DNA of 64,000 nt, from assembly GCF_041200145.1 (NCBI RefSeq), contig NZ_CP165734.1, positions 1 through 64,000 on the forward strand. Direction: 5' to 3'. Source of the stretch: Bradyrhizobium sp. LLZ17. Its GTDB lineage: Bacteria > Pseudomonadota > Alphaproteobacteria > Rhizobiales > Xanthobacteraceae. Every line of letters starts with the position of its first letter. Position 1 is the first letter of the stretch. Shown in pieces: positions 28,120 through 36,989 of the stretch. The notes under the pieces are model-generated. The model made no database searches. It had not been told where the DNA came from and worked only from the letters and a program-made list of their open reading frames with translations. The translations under genes were made by a program, and so were the position numbers.

Positions 28120-29841
28120 ATGACAAGGGCATCTACCCAGGACGAACTCCTTTCCGACGATCCCTTCTACACGGTTGTCGGCGGCGACATTCAGGGAAGC
28201 TATTTCCCGGACACCGCGGGAGCCACTCCGAGTTCGACCACCACGACCGGCTCAGTCATGTCGGTCACCTCCGGTGGGATCACGATCAACTTGATCCTCG
28301 ACGCCGCGGCGCAAGCTGCGCCGGCAAGCTTCAAGAACGGCCTGCAGCAGGCCGTCGCGATCCTGGCTGCCAACATCAGCGACAAGATCACCGTCAACAT
28401 CAACATCGATTACAGCGGCATCGGCGGCGGCGCCGCGGCTGGCCCTGATAACGGCCTATATGAAACATACGCGTGGACCCGCTCGGAGCTGGCCACCAAT
28501 GCGAGCGCCGGCGACACCACGTTCAACAGCCTGCCTACCGGCTCCACGATCCAGGGGCAGTCGAATGTTGCGGTGTGGAATGCACAGCTGAAGCTGTGGG
28601 GTGTGATTGGTGCCAACGACACCACGACGGACGACGCCAGCGCGAATTTCTCCACCGACATCAATCCCAATCTGCTGGTTGGCGTCGCGCTGCACGAACT
28701 GACCCATGCGATGGGCCGCGTGCCATATGGTTCGGCGCCGGACGTCTTTGACCTCTTCCGCTTTACGAGTCAAAACGTTCACCTGTTCCAGGGCGCCGCG
28801 ACCGCGCCGGCGGCCTACTTCTCCCTCGACAACGGTGCGACCAAGATCGCGGATTACGGCCAGACATCCGATCCCAGCGACTTCCTCAACAGCGGCGTGC
28901 AGGGGCCGAACGACCCGTTCAATGAATACTACACGAGCAGCACAATTCAAGGATTGACGTCGGTCGACCTAAAGCAGCTTGATGTCCTTGGATTCCACCT
29001 AGCAGTCAATTCGCCTGTCACGATTGAGTCGTATGGGTCCACCTCCCTGGTGCAGGCCGGCACCAACTATTTTATGAATCCAACGACGGGCGGTGCTGGG
29101 CCATCGCTGAAGTATGGCGGCGTATCAATAGTCCCTGGTCAGTTCTCGCCGATGGTGCCCATTGCTGCGGAGCAGGTCGGAAGCGGTTACGATCTCGCCT
29201 GGAAGGCATCGGGTGTCGATCAGTACATGGTCTGGAGCGTTGATAGCAATGGCAACTTGGTCGCTAATCTAACCGGCACCATATCTGGCTCTAGCTACTC
29301 GCTGACTTCGCTTGAGGCTACCTTCCATCAAGATCTAAATGGTGATGGTGTGATCAGCGCTCCCGATCGGGAAGTCACTGTCTACGATACGCAAAACAAC
29401 CAGAGTTGGTCGTATGAGATCTTAGGTTATGACGCCCAGAACCGGCTCAATCATCTGACTGCAAAGAACGATGATGGAACAACAACCTTGACCGACTACA
29501 ATCCATCCCATCTTGAGAACTTCCAGTGGGCGGTGTCGCAGTACAACGCTGCCGCCCAATCGACCTCAGTTTCTATCTACCCGAACGATCCGAATCATTC
29601 ACTCCTGGTCACGAGTTACGATCCTCAGCATCTTCAAAGTTGGAAAGACGCAATCTCCGGCTACAATGCCTCAGGGCAATTGGCGTACGTGACCGTCGAA
29701 AAATATGATGGAACCTCAGCATACACGGTCTACGATCATACCGGCAGTGGCATTGACTATACTGTGTACGACTACGCCGCAAACGGACACCTCACAAGCA
29801 CTCACATCTATCACCATGATGGCACCATCGTATCTGCTTAG
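28120..29841 (+). CDS. putative secreted metalloprotease with HExxH and a calcium-loop motif
   Basis: This is a 573-residue protein without a Sec signal. Residues 1-300 resemble the NF038122-type metalloproteases: 'GITINLILDAAAQAAPASFKNGLQQAVAILAANISDKITVNINIDYSG', then zinc motif HELTHAMG (His192, Glu193, His196), and 'TSVDLKQLDVLGF' near 280. Residues about 310-415 are a Trp/Gly-rich module ('YDLAWKASGVDQYMVWSVDSNGNLV') ending in an EF-hand-like loop DLNGDGVIS (Asp405, Asn407, Asp409). The tail consists of YD/DG-rich irregular repeats. The lack of a signal, the Asp/Gly/Thr-rich tail and few cysteines suggest type I secretion. Base composition becomes visibly less GC-rich after about 28930, suggesting a joined 3' half. 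Confidence 0.75.
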   Translation: MTRASTQDELLSDDPFYTVVGGDIQGSYFPDTAGATPSSTTTTGSVMSVTSGGITINLILDAAAQAAPASFKNGLQQAVAILAANISDKITVNINIDYSGIGGGAAAGPDNGLYETYAWTRSELATNASAGDTTFNSLPTGSTIQGQSNVAVWNAQLKLWGVIGANDTTTDDASANFSTDINPNLLVGVALHELTHAMGRVPYGSAPDVFDLFRFTSQNVHLFQGAATAPAAYFSLDNGATKIADYGQTSDPSDFLNSGVQGPNDPFNEYYTSSTIQGLTSVDLKQLDVLGFHLAVNSPVTIESYGSTSLVQAGTNYFMNPTTGGAGPSLKYGGVSIVPGQFSPMVPIAAEQVGSGYDLAWKASGVDQYMVWSVDSNGNLVANLTGTISGSSYSLTSLEATFHQDLNGDGVISAPDREVTVYDTQNNQSWSYEILGYDAQNRLNHLTAKNDDGTTTLTDYNPSHLENFQWAVSQYNAAAQSTSVSIYPNDPNHSLLVTSYDPQHLQSWKDAISGYNASGQLAYVTVEKYDGTSAYTVYDHTGSGIDYTVYDYAANGHLTSTHIYHHDGTIVSA

Positions 29842-29875
29842 CGTTGAGTGGCTCGGTCGAGTAACTTCGCTAAGC
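29836..29875 (+). terminator. possible hairpin after the metalloprotease gene
   Basis: An 8-bp inverted repeat (GCTTAGCG / CGCTAAGC) spans the stop codon, with an inner CTCGGTCGAG hairpin. No T-tract follows, so this is only a candidate terminator. Confidence 0.35.
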
Positions 29876-29920
29876 GATTAGTAGCAGGCGCTTGCCAGGG
29901 ATTTGCCGACCAGCGTTGCT

Positions 29921-29928
29921 GCTTCAGT
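29921..29928. repeat. IS66 target-site duplication, left
   Basis: GCTTCAGT immediately precedes the left end (GTAACC...) of the IS66 element and is repeated exactly at 32824-32831. Eight bp is the target duplication size expected for the IS66 family. Confidence 0.85.
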
Positions 29929-29977
29929 GTAACCATGCGCTGTAGGCCGCAGGCGCGCTGGTCTATCCAGTTAGCGG

Positions 29978-30271
29978 TTAGATCTCGTCGGACTCTTCGA
30001 TCTTCGGCTTCATCATCGCAGCGAGCGCTCGGCGGCGTTTTTCGATGATGCTGGGCGTGTCCTTGTGGATTGCGATCAGCTCTTTGAGATTCTCGATCCC
30101 GTCATCGGTGAACGCCATCACCCCGTCTTCACCGACGCCGACGACCCATAGCTGGCCATCCTCGGTGTCCATTTCTTCGGCGACCTCGAACAGCCATTCC
30201 TCGTCTTCACCGAGTATCTCAGCGACATGGCTGAGAGTGAACACGTGGCTGACTTTGTTGACGTGCCCCAT
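29978..30271 (-). CDS. IS66 accessory small protein
   Basis: This 97-residue protein begins MGHVNKVSHVFTLSHVAEIL and is acidic (DEEWLFEVAEEMDTEDG). Its ATG overlaps the tnpC stop by one base (TGATG), so it is translationally coupled and lies within the inverted repeats. I know similar small hypothetical genes at the 3' end of rhizobial IS66 copies, but no function is established. The helical N-terminus could be a small DNA- or protein-binding helix. Confidence 0.7.
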   Translation of the reverse strand: MGHVNKVSHVFTLSHVAEILGEDEEWLFEVAEEMDTEDGQLWVVGVGEDGVMAFTDDGIENLKELIAIHKDTPSIIEKRRRALAAMMKPKIEESDEI

Positions 30272-31926
30272 CAAGCCGCCTGCGCCGCAAGGCCTTGCTG
30301 TTGCGCAGTCTTCCAGTTCCAGGGCAGCAGCTCATCGAGCCTGTGGGCGGGGTGGGTGGCGATGCGAGCGAGTACATCGGCGAGCCAGGCCTGAGGGTCA
30401 ATTGCGTTCATCTTGGCAGAGACGATGAGGCTATACATGGCGGCGGCTCGGCGCCCTCCGCGGTCGGATCCACAGAATAACCACGACTTTCTGCCCAATG
30501 CGATGCCGCGCAGCGCTCTTTCGGCGGCATTGTTCGAGAGGCAGACGCGGCCATCGTCGAGGAAGCGCGTGAAGGAGGCCCAGCGCTTGAACATATAGTT
30601 CATGGCCTTGGCCAGATCGTGACCGCGGGAGAGCTTCGCGCACTGCTCGCGCATATAGGCTTCCAGATCGGCGACGAGCGGCGCGCTCTGCGCCTGGCGA
30701 ACAGCCTTTCGTTGGTCGGCGTTTTGGCCATTGATAGAGCGCTCGATCTCGAACAGAGCGTCGATGCGGCGCACGATCTCCATGGCAACGGGCGAGATGA
30801 CGATCTCCTTCTTTCCGGCCGCTTTGCGCCGCGCGTTCTCCTCAAGATCCGCCATGGCGAAGAACGGGCGTCGGGCATGGACCCAACAGGCCGCTTCCCT
30901 GATCAGCCCAGCACTTCGCGCGGGCTCGTAGAGCTTGATGTATCCGCCGAAGGCGTCGGCCTGGAGGATCCCGGTGTAGTTGGCCAGATGCGCCTGCGGA
31001 TGCTCACCACTTCGATCGCGCGAGTAATAAAACATCGCCGCCGGCGGATCTGAGCCGCCGAAGGGGCGGTCGTCCTTCACATAGACCCAGCATCGAGCGA
31101 CATCGCACTTGCCCAAGGCCAGCACGGGCACGGTGGTGTCGTCGCCATGGAGGCGTTCGGCTGCCATGACGTGGGCTTCCAAGAGCCGCGACAGCGGCTC
31201 CAACACCGTGCAGCACGCCCCTACGGCGTCTGCCATGGTCGACAGCGCGATTGGCACGCCTTCCAGAGCGTAGCGCTCGGCCTGACGGTTCAAGGGCTGA
31301 TGCTGACCGAACTTCTCGAACACGATCATGGCCAAGAGGCTTGGGCCGGCCCACCCCCTGGCGATGGCGTGGAACGGCGCCGGTGGCTGGCTGATCTTCT
31401 CGCAGTCACGGCAGGAGAACTTCTCCCGCACCGTCTCGATCACCTTCCACTGGCGCGGCACCACTTCCAGCGTCCGCGTCACGTCCTCGCCGAGCTTGCG
31501 CAGACGGTTGCTGCCGCAGCATTCACAAGCTGTCGGCGGATCAATCACCACCCGCTCGCGTGGCAGATGCTCGGGGAAGGTCTGACGCTCGGGGCGCTTG
31601 CGCGTAAATCCGCGCACTGTCGTCGTCTTGGCCACGGCTCGTTCTGCCGCAAGCTCGTCCTCGGTGGCATCGGCCTCCAGCTCTTCGAATGTCAGCGCCA
31701 ACTGCTCGATCAGGCGCGAAGAACGCTCCGACCGCTGTCCGTAGATCTGTTGCTTTAGCTTGGCGATCTGCAGCTTCTGCTGGGCAATCAGCGCCTCGTC
31801 TTCCGACGCTTTCGCGCGGGCGACCGCGAGTTCAGCGGCGATCTCCAAACCCTTCGCGCGCTCGACAGTCAGCGCCTCCTTCAGGGCGGCAATGTCATCC
31901 GGAGCAGCGTCGCGATTAGCATTCAT
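30271..31926 (-). CDS. tnpC: IS66 transposase TnpC
   Basis: This is a 551-residue IS66 transposase. It has an N-terminal coiled-coil (LKEALTVERAKGLEIAAELAVARAKASEDEALIAQQKLQIAKLKQQIYGQRSER region), the zinc-finger part with CECCGSNRL and CRDCEK (near residues 135-190), and the DDE catalytic core ('LHGDDTTVPVLA', 'LQADAFGGYIKLYEPAR', 'DDGRVCLSNNAAERALRGIALGRKSWLFCGSDRGG'). The C-terminal helper region is 'IDPQAWLADVLARIATHPAHRLDELLPWNWK'. It is intact, catalyses movement of the element and requires TnpA/TnpB for normal activity. Confidence 0.95.
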   Translation of the reverse strand: MNANRDAAPDDIAALKEALTVERAKGLEIAAELAVARAKASEDEALIAQQKLQIAKLKQQIYGQRSERSSRLIEQLALTFEELEADATEDELAAERAVAKTTTVRGFTRKRPERQTFPEHLPRERVVIDPPTACECCGSNRLRKLGEDVTRTLEVVPRQWKVIETVREKFSCRDCEKISQPPAPFHAIARGWAGPSLLAMIVFEKFGQHQPLNRQAERYALEGVPIALSTMADAVGACCTVLEPLSRLLEAHVMAAERLHGDDTTVPVLALGKCDVARCWVYVKDDRPFGGSDPPAAMFYYSRDRSGEHPQAHLANYTGILQADAFGGYIKLYEPARSAGLIREAACWVHARRPFFAMADLEENARRKAAGKKEIVISPVAMEIVRRIDALFEIERSINGQNADQRKAVRQAQSAPLVADLEAYMREQCAKLSRGHDLAKAMNYMFKRWASFTRFLDDGRVCLSNNAAERALRGIALGRKSWLFCGSDRGGRRAAAMYSLIVSAKMNAIDPQAWLADVLARIATHPAHRLDELLPWNWKTAQQQGLAAQAA

Positions 31927-31999
31927 GCGACGCAGTGAATCACAGATTGGACGCGATGTGACTCCCCAAAATGCAAAAAAAGGCTGCAGATTATTCTGC

Positions 32000-32347
32000 T
32001 CAGCCTGCGCTCTGCGGCCGCCAGCTTAGTTGGGGATTCCTCCAGTCGATGCCCTCAAGCATGTAAGCCATTTGCGCCGCTGAGATCGATATCGCGCCGG
32101 CCGATGCCGAGGGCCAGATGAACTTTCCGCGGTCTAGGCGCTTGGCGTAGAGCGACAGGCCCAACCCGTCATGCCAGAGAATCTTGACCAGATCACCGCG
32201 GCGGCCACGGAAGATGTAGAGATCGCCAGCGTGGGGATCGCGCTTCAGGCTCTCCTGAACTGTTAGAGCAAGGCTTCGCATGCCACGACGCATATCGGTA
32301 TGGCCAGTGGCGATCCAAACCCTGACGCCGCTCGGAATCGGGATCAT
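32000..32347 (-). CDS. tnpB: IS66 accessory protein TnpB
   Basis: This 115-residue IS66 Orf2 protein starts MIPIPSGVRVWIATGHTDMRRGM and has the family core 'LYIFRGRRGDLVKILWHDGLGLSLYAKRLDRGKFIWP'. Its ATG overlaps the tnpA stop by four bases (ATGA), indicating coupled translation. It is required for transposition of IS66 elements; its biochemical role is unclear. Confidence 0.95.
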   Translation of the reverse strand: MIPIPSGVRVWIATGHTDMRRGMRSLALTVQESLKRDPHAGDLYIFRGRRGDLVKILWHDGLGLSLYAKRLDRGKFIWPSASAGAISISAAQMAYMLEGIDWRNPQLSWRPQSAG

Positions 32348-32736
32348 CGTCGCCGCAGGAGTTCAAGAACTCGCTGCAGCGCCTCAACGTCCACGTCGCG
32401 GTCAACGCGAACGCGACAGCCGCCAAGCTCGATCTCGATGATTCCAGTCCTTGCACGCTGCGCAGGCGGTGAAGACGGTGGTTGTGGCACGCCGTTCGAG
32501 ATCGGAGCCGCCACGGGTATGATCTCGACGGGAACAAGAGCAGGCGCGGCATCTCCGCCCAGTCGACCCTGGCGCGCTTGTCGACGCCACGTAAACAGCA
32601 GGCTATGAGCCACCCCGTGCCGGCGCGCGACGCCGCAGACCGTCTCGCCAGCATGCAAGGTCTCTTCGACCAGGCGAACCTTCTCGTCGTAACTCCATCG
32701 CCGCCGACGCTCGGCGCCCAGCACATTGACCTGCAT
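32344..32736 (-). CDS. tnpA: IS66 accessory protein TnpA
   Basis: This 130-residue IS66 Orf1 protein has a helix-turn-helix of the IS3/IS66 type (RRRWSYDEKVRLVEETLHAGETVCGVARRHGVAHSLLFTWRRQ) and a proline-rich linker. The C-terminal end is 'IEIELGGCRVRVDRDVDVEALQRVLELLRRR'. It probably binds the inverted repeats. It is the first gene of the element, about 90 bp inside the right end. Confidence 0.95.
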   Translation of the reverse strand: MQVNVLGAERRRRWSYDEKVRLVEETLHAGETVCGVARRHGVAHSLLFTWRRQARQGRLGGDAAPALVPVEIIPVAAPISNGVPQPPSSPPAQRARTGIIEIELGGCRVRVDRDVDVEALQRVLELLRRR

Positions 32737-32823
32737 TCGCCACGTGACCTTAAAGCTAGACCTAAGGTCAAATCCTCGGCCCGCCTCTCAAACTACGCAA
32801 GGCGGCCGCCGCCGGAGGAATAC

Positions 32824-32831
32824 GCTTCAGT
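32824..32831. repeat. IS66 target-site duplication, right
   Basis: GCTTCAGT is an exact copy of 29921-29928, directly after the right end of the IS66 element (GGAGGAATAC). Confidence 0.85.
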
Positions 32832-33008
32832 GGCTCGCGATAAGCTAGCATCATAAGGGTATCGGTCAGTCGTGGTCCGGTATAAGGGTCTAAATCCTCG
32901 GACGTTATTTGTTGTCCGGCACGAGCGTCGGGATGACCGTCGGCACCCTGGTCCGATCGCCTGAGCCGCGGGGGGCGCACTGTCGTCCCGGGAGAGCCGA
33001 AGAGCGAC

Positions 33009-33441
33009 GTGCTGGACTGGTTCTTTGGAGATGTTGCGCGCGTTCACGGGCGCGCAGCAATGGCCTTGGCGAGAACCGCAGCTGAAGACACGGCTGTGTC
33101 AACCTTAAGTTCCGCAACGGCGCTGCGTATCGAGGCCGCCACGGCTGCCCGTCAACCGATCTCGAGGGTTCTAGTCGATCCCGAGAGAGAAGGGGCTCAA
33201 ATCAGGCATTGGAAGTCGTGAACGAGCTCCCTTTAGATGCTAAGGTGATGGAAAGTTTCCGTCAACCCGCGGACAGTCTATGGCTTCGGTCATTATCAGC
33301 ACGTCATGGACTTGCCTGGTTAATCAACGCGCGGCCCTGGTAGACCGTCCCGAAGGTCGAAAGAATCTTGAGCTAATCTCGGCGCTTTGCGAGTCGATTG
33401 ATACAGGAGAGGATGTCCCCTACGGTTCACGCCACGCTTAA
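33009..33441 (+). pseudogene. C-terminal remnant of a Gfo/Idh/MocA-family dehydrogenase
   Basis: One frame reads LDWFFGDVARVHGRAAMALARTAAEDTAVSTLS...RIEAATAARQPISRVLV. After frame changes, YGFGHYQHVMDL and then ALVDRPEGRKNLELISALCESIDTGEDVP (stop at 33439-33441) follow. These are the characteristic C-terminal segments of the Gfo/Idh/MocA family (ED-A-L-F, GHYQH--D, DG-EGR--LELI-A---S---G). The N-terminal NAD domain is absent. It is a relic of a former sugar-dehydrogenase gene at the left edge of the glycan locus; 32832-33008 shows no recognisable gene. Confidence 0.6.
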
Positions 33442-33494
33442 GCCCGCTGGGCCAAATCAATAGTCCATTCGGCGAATGCGTTCTTGGAGCATAT

Positions 33495-35288
33495 ATGACG
33501 ATTTCCGGCGATTTCCCTTCTCGCGACCAAGTGCGACGCCTCAGAATCCTCTTTTACATAGATTCTGGCGCGATGTGGGCTCATTGCGTGACTGCCGCCG
33601 AACTCATCAGAAAACAACTTAAAGTAGATGTCGTGTTCATGATCGTCAATGCGGGAAGCTATCTTGATGAAACGATGAAAAATTATCAGGTCTACGATTA
33701 TTCCAGTCTATTTAAGGCTGGCTCTGAATTTGCACCGGTCTGGCCGACGGAAAAAACAAGCGGAGGTTTCGGAAGCCGTCTACGCAATCTGCTGAGAAGC
33801 CGATCCGTGCAGTCGGCCTCTGGAAAGATCGGGATCTCGATCAAAAATTGTTCAAGTCACCCTGTTGCCGGGCCTATTGGTATTGGTGATCGCTTTTCGA
33901 GTCCTGAGACTGGCGCGAAAGATGCGACGCCAACTGCATCTGGGATATCGTGTGAAGAAAGCATTGCGCACGCGCATTTTATCGTCGTCGGGCGCGTCCC
34001 TTGCCCACAACGCACTGCGCGCGGTGCTCGCTCCTCTCTTTCTGTTTTTTCGTGGAGGCCTGCGTTCTGCTCTGCGAGGCGTACGAACGAAGCTGCGGGA
34101 AGTGCTGTTTGACCTGCGGAAGACGCAGGCAGGACAGTTGCTTCAGCAACTAAAGCACCTGTTTCGGGGAGCGAGAGGCGTAGAAAAATTTCTCAGGGCC
34201 ATACAACCAGATCTGATTATGCTGCCGGAGGACAATGTCGAAACGCTGTCGACGATCTTTGTGGCCAAAGGTCGTCGACTAAATATTCCCAGTATGGTCA
34301 TTCCATTTACAATCCCGAACCCGCTTGAGCCAGCGCGCTATTATTATGACAATCCAATGTATCAAGCGCGTGGGGCCGTTGCACGGCGACTTGTTCACCG
34401 GCATCCCAAGTGGCGATTTAATCACGAGGGCAGGGATCTGCTTCGTCAGCCTGCCATCAAGGCATCATGCCAGGAATTTCTTGGACTATCCTCTCCTGCT
34501 CCATGGGTTCTGAATCGCGGTAGCGCGGTCAGCATAGCGCTCGATAGTGACGCGCAGCGTGACCTTTATATAAAATTGGGGTTTCCTGTCGAACAGTTGA
34601 AAGTCATCGGTGATTTAAACGGGGCGATGTTTCATCATGTTCGGAGTCACAAGCAGCGGTTCGTTGAAGAGATTTGCTCGAAGTACGGGTGGCAATCCGA
34701 TCGGCCACTGATCCTTTGTGGTTTTCCCCCGATCAGTATCAAGGCACGGATACAAGCAGATTTGAATTTCCCGACTATGATGCACTCGTCGAGGCCTGGA
34801 TGGCGAGCTTCAGAATGCTCGCCACACGGGCGAATACCCTGATCAGGCCGCATCCGCGTATTCCCCTCGAACGCCTCTCGGGCTTCGAGGGCCCGAATGT
34901 CAAAATCTCGCTTCAGCCCACCGCTGAATTAATTCCTCTCTGCGATCTCTATGTCGCCTCGATATCTGCGACGATCCGATGGGCCATCGCATGTGGGATT
35001 CCTGTTATAAACTACGATACATACCGCTACCGCTACGCCGACTACGAGTCCGCTGCGGGGGTTCTTAGTGTAGAAGAACTGGGAGATTTTCGGTCGCTGA
35101 TGACACGATTTGTCGACGACGAGAAGTTTGCTGCCGCCTTAAAGGAGAGACAATGCAGTGTCATGAAATACTGGGGGCAACTGGATGACGGAGCCGGACG
35201 ACGGCTGTCGGCCTTGGTGTTGGATGCCGTTAACGACCGCATTAATCCAGATGAGGAGAAGCAATGGATTTTGAAACCCGCCGAATAA
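33495..35288 (+). pseudogene. GT-B-like surface-polysaccharide protein, two frameshifts
   Basis: A roughly 595-residue protein is spread over three consecutive frames. Residues to about 33840 begin MTISGDFPSRDQVRRLRILFYIDSGAMWAHCVTAAELI. The middle piece (33850-34720) includes 'QPDLIMLPEDNVETLSTIFVAKGRRLNIPSMVIPFTIPNP'. The last (34700-35288) includes 'LIRPHPRIPLERLSGFEGPNVKISLQPTAELIPLCDLYVASISATIRWAIACGIPVINYDTYRYRYADYE'. Each shift sits by a homopolymer (AAAAA near 33843, CCCCC near 34728). The C-terminal half looks like a capsule/CDP-glycerol-transferase-type GT-B fold. Precise function is unknown. It is less GC-rich than its neighbours, suggesting transfer. Confidence 0.6.
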
Positions 35289-35728
35289 GAATTGTGGATG
35301 TGGCATCCGGCGCGCGGGTCGTGGTAACCGAGCCTTGCAATCTTTATGGCTGCAAGCTTGGTGACGACGTTTTCGTCGGTCCCTTCGTGGAGATCCAGAA
35401 ACAGGTGGTAATTGGCGCGCGCTCTCGTATTCAGTCACATTCGTTCGTATGTGAACTCGTCACCATCGGCGAGGATTGCTTCATTGGTCACGGCGTCATG
35501 TTCATCAACGACGAATTCAGTAACGGCGGTCCGGCTCGAGGCGACAGGTCGCTTTGGAAACAGACCAGCATCGGCAACAACGTCTCGATCGGTTCGAATG
35601 CCACCATCTTGCCGGTCAGGATTTGCGAGGGCGCCGTGATCGGCGCCGGCGCCGTTGTCACGCGCGACATTACCGAACGGGGAATCTATGCCGGAAACCC
35701 TGCTCGCAAAATCCGGAACATCTCGTGA
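35264..35728 (+). CDS. left-handed beta-helix sugar N-acetyltransferase
   Basis: This 154-residue hexapeptide-repeat protein reads 'NLYGCKLGDDVFVGPFVEIQKQVVIGARSRIQSHSFVCELVTIGEDCFIGHGVMFIND', 'TSIGNNVSIGSNATILPVRICEGAVIGAGAVVTRDI' and 'AGNPARKIR'. It resembles WlbB/WbpD and FdtC/QdtC, which acetylate a 3-amino group on nucleotide-linked sugars. It overlaps the 3' end of the upstream frameshifted gene by 25 bp and is directly coupled (GTGA overlap) to the following aminotransferase. The pair therefore makes an N-acetylated amino sugar. Confidence 0.82.
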   Translation: MDFETRRIRIVDVASGARVVVTEPCNLYGCKLGDDVFVGPFVEIQKQVVIGARSRIQSHSFVCELVTIGEDCFIGHGVMFINDEFSNGGPARGDRSLWKQTSIGNNVSIGSNATILPVRICEGAVIGAGAVVTRDITERGIYAGNPARKIRNIS

Positions 35729-36822
35729 TCAAGTTTCTCGATCTTCAGGCGCAGTACCTTTACATCAAGGACGAGCTTGACGCCGCGGTTGCTGCGGTCA
35801 TCCAGAGTTCGGCCTTCGTCGGAGGCCCGTTCGTCCCGGCATTCGAACAGGACTTTGCCAGATGGATCACGGCGTCATACTGCATCGGCGTTGGCAACGG
35901 CACCGATGCGTTGGAAATCGCGATCGAAGCCTTGGATTTGCCGGCAGCGTCTGACATTATCGTGCCGGGAAACAGTTTTATCGCGACCTCGGAGGCTGTT
36001 AGCCGCTGCGGTCACCGCGTGATCTTCGCCGATGTCGACCCGGATTGTTACACTCTCACTGCCGAAAACGTCCGTGCTAAGCTGACGGCGCGCACGGCGG
36101 CTATCATTCCCGTCCATCTGTATGGGCACCCCTGTGACATGGCCTCGCTGCAGCAGATCGCGCTGGAACGACGTTTGAGGATTGTCGAGGATTGCGCTCA
36201 GGCCCACGGAGCCGAGTTCAACGGCCGCCGGGTCGGCACGATCGGCGACGTCGGGACTTTCAGCTTTTATCCTGGAAAAAATCTTGGCGCCTACGGGGAT
36301 GCCGGGGCCATCGTGACCAATGACGAGGTTCTGGCACGGAAGATGCGGATGATCGCCAATCACGGGCGGATCGCTAAATATGATCACGAATTCGAGGGGC
36401 GCAGTTCGCGCCTCGACGGACTGCAGGCTGCGATCCTGAGCGTCAAGCTGCGGCATCTTGACCGCTGGACGGAGCACCGGATCGCGATTGCAAATCGTTA
36501 TCTCGACCTTCTACGCGACATTCCCGAGCTCACGCTCCCTGTGCGCAAGAATTGGGCGCGGCAGGTCTATCATTTATTCGTGGTGCGAACGAAAGCACGC
36601 GATGCGCTCGCGGCGCATTTGCGCGCGAAGGGAATCCAGACCGGCATTCACTATCCGATCGCGTTGCCAAAGCTCCAGGCTTACGCATCTTTTGGCCAGG
36701 CTGACGAGGACCTCTTTGTCAACCGCAGCGACGCGCAACTCCTGAGCCTTCCGATCGGAGAGCACATGACAATGGACGACGTAGATGTTGTCGTGGCGGC
36801 GACGCGTGACTTTTTCAAATGA
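35725..36822 (+). CDS. DegT/DnrJ/EryC1 sugar aminotransferase
   Basis: This 365-residue PLP enzyme reads IKFLDLQAQYLYIKDELDAAVAAVIQSSAFVGGPFVPAFEQDFA, 'GVGNGTDALEIAIEAL', 'HLYGHPCDMASLQ' and 'IVEDCAQAHGA'. The Schiff-base Lys185 is in FYPGKNLGAYGDAGAIVT. The GTG at 35725 overlaps the acetyltransferase stop (GTGA), so a stricter start than any upstream codon is likely. The family transaminates keto-sugar nucleotides such as dTDP-3-keto-6-deoxyhexoses or UDP-3-keto-GlcNAcA. With the preceding acetyltransferase it forms an FdtB/FdtC- or WbpE/WbpD-like pair. No dedicated 3,4-isomerase is visible. Confidence 0.88.
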   Translation: MIKFLDLQAQYLYIKDELDAAVAAVIQSSAFVGGPFVPAFEQDFARWITASYCIGVGNGTDALEIAIEALDLPAASDIIVPGNSFIATSEAVSRCGHRVIFADVDPDCYTLTAENVRAKLTARTAAIIPVHLYGHPCDMASLQQIALERRLRIVEDCAQAHGAEFNGRRVGTIGDVGTFSFYPGKNLGAYGDAGAIVTNDEVLARKMRMIANHGRIAKYDHEFEGRSSRLDGLQAAILSVKLRHLDRWTEHRIAIANRYLDLLRDIPELTLPVRKNWARQVYHLFVVRTKARDALAAHLRAKGIQTGIHYPIALPKLQAYASFGQADEDLFVNRSDAQLLSLPIGEHMTMDDVDVVVAATRDFFK

Positions 36823-36989
36823 GAGAGAGATTGCGTCCGTGTCGCTGGATGAATTCAATCTGCCGGCTAGATAGGTTGAAGCGAGGAAAGGCATGTCGGC
36901 TCACTGCGTTGGTACAGACGGCAGGATCAAACGTGACTCTTTGAAGCGAGCGAAGCTAACGCTCGAATCTCAAAAATCGGGATGCTCTG

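Larger units (their letters stand above)
29929..32823 (-). mobile_element. complete IS66-family insertion sequence
   Basis: This 2895-bp element carries tnpA, tnpB, tnpC and a fourth small gene, all on the minus strand. The ends are imperfect inverted repeats beginning GTA (14 of 22 positions match, including a shared GGCCGC block). Perfect 8-bp target duplications (GCTTCAGT) flank it. All frames are open, so this is a recent, possibly active insertion. It lies in noncoding DNA between the metalloprotease and the glycan locus. Confidence 0.9.
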
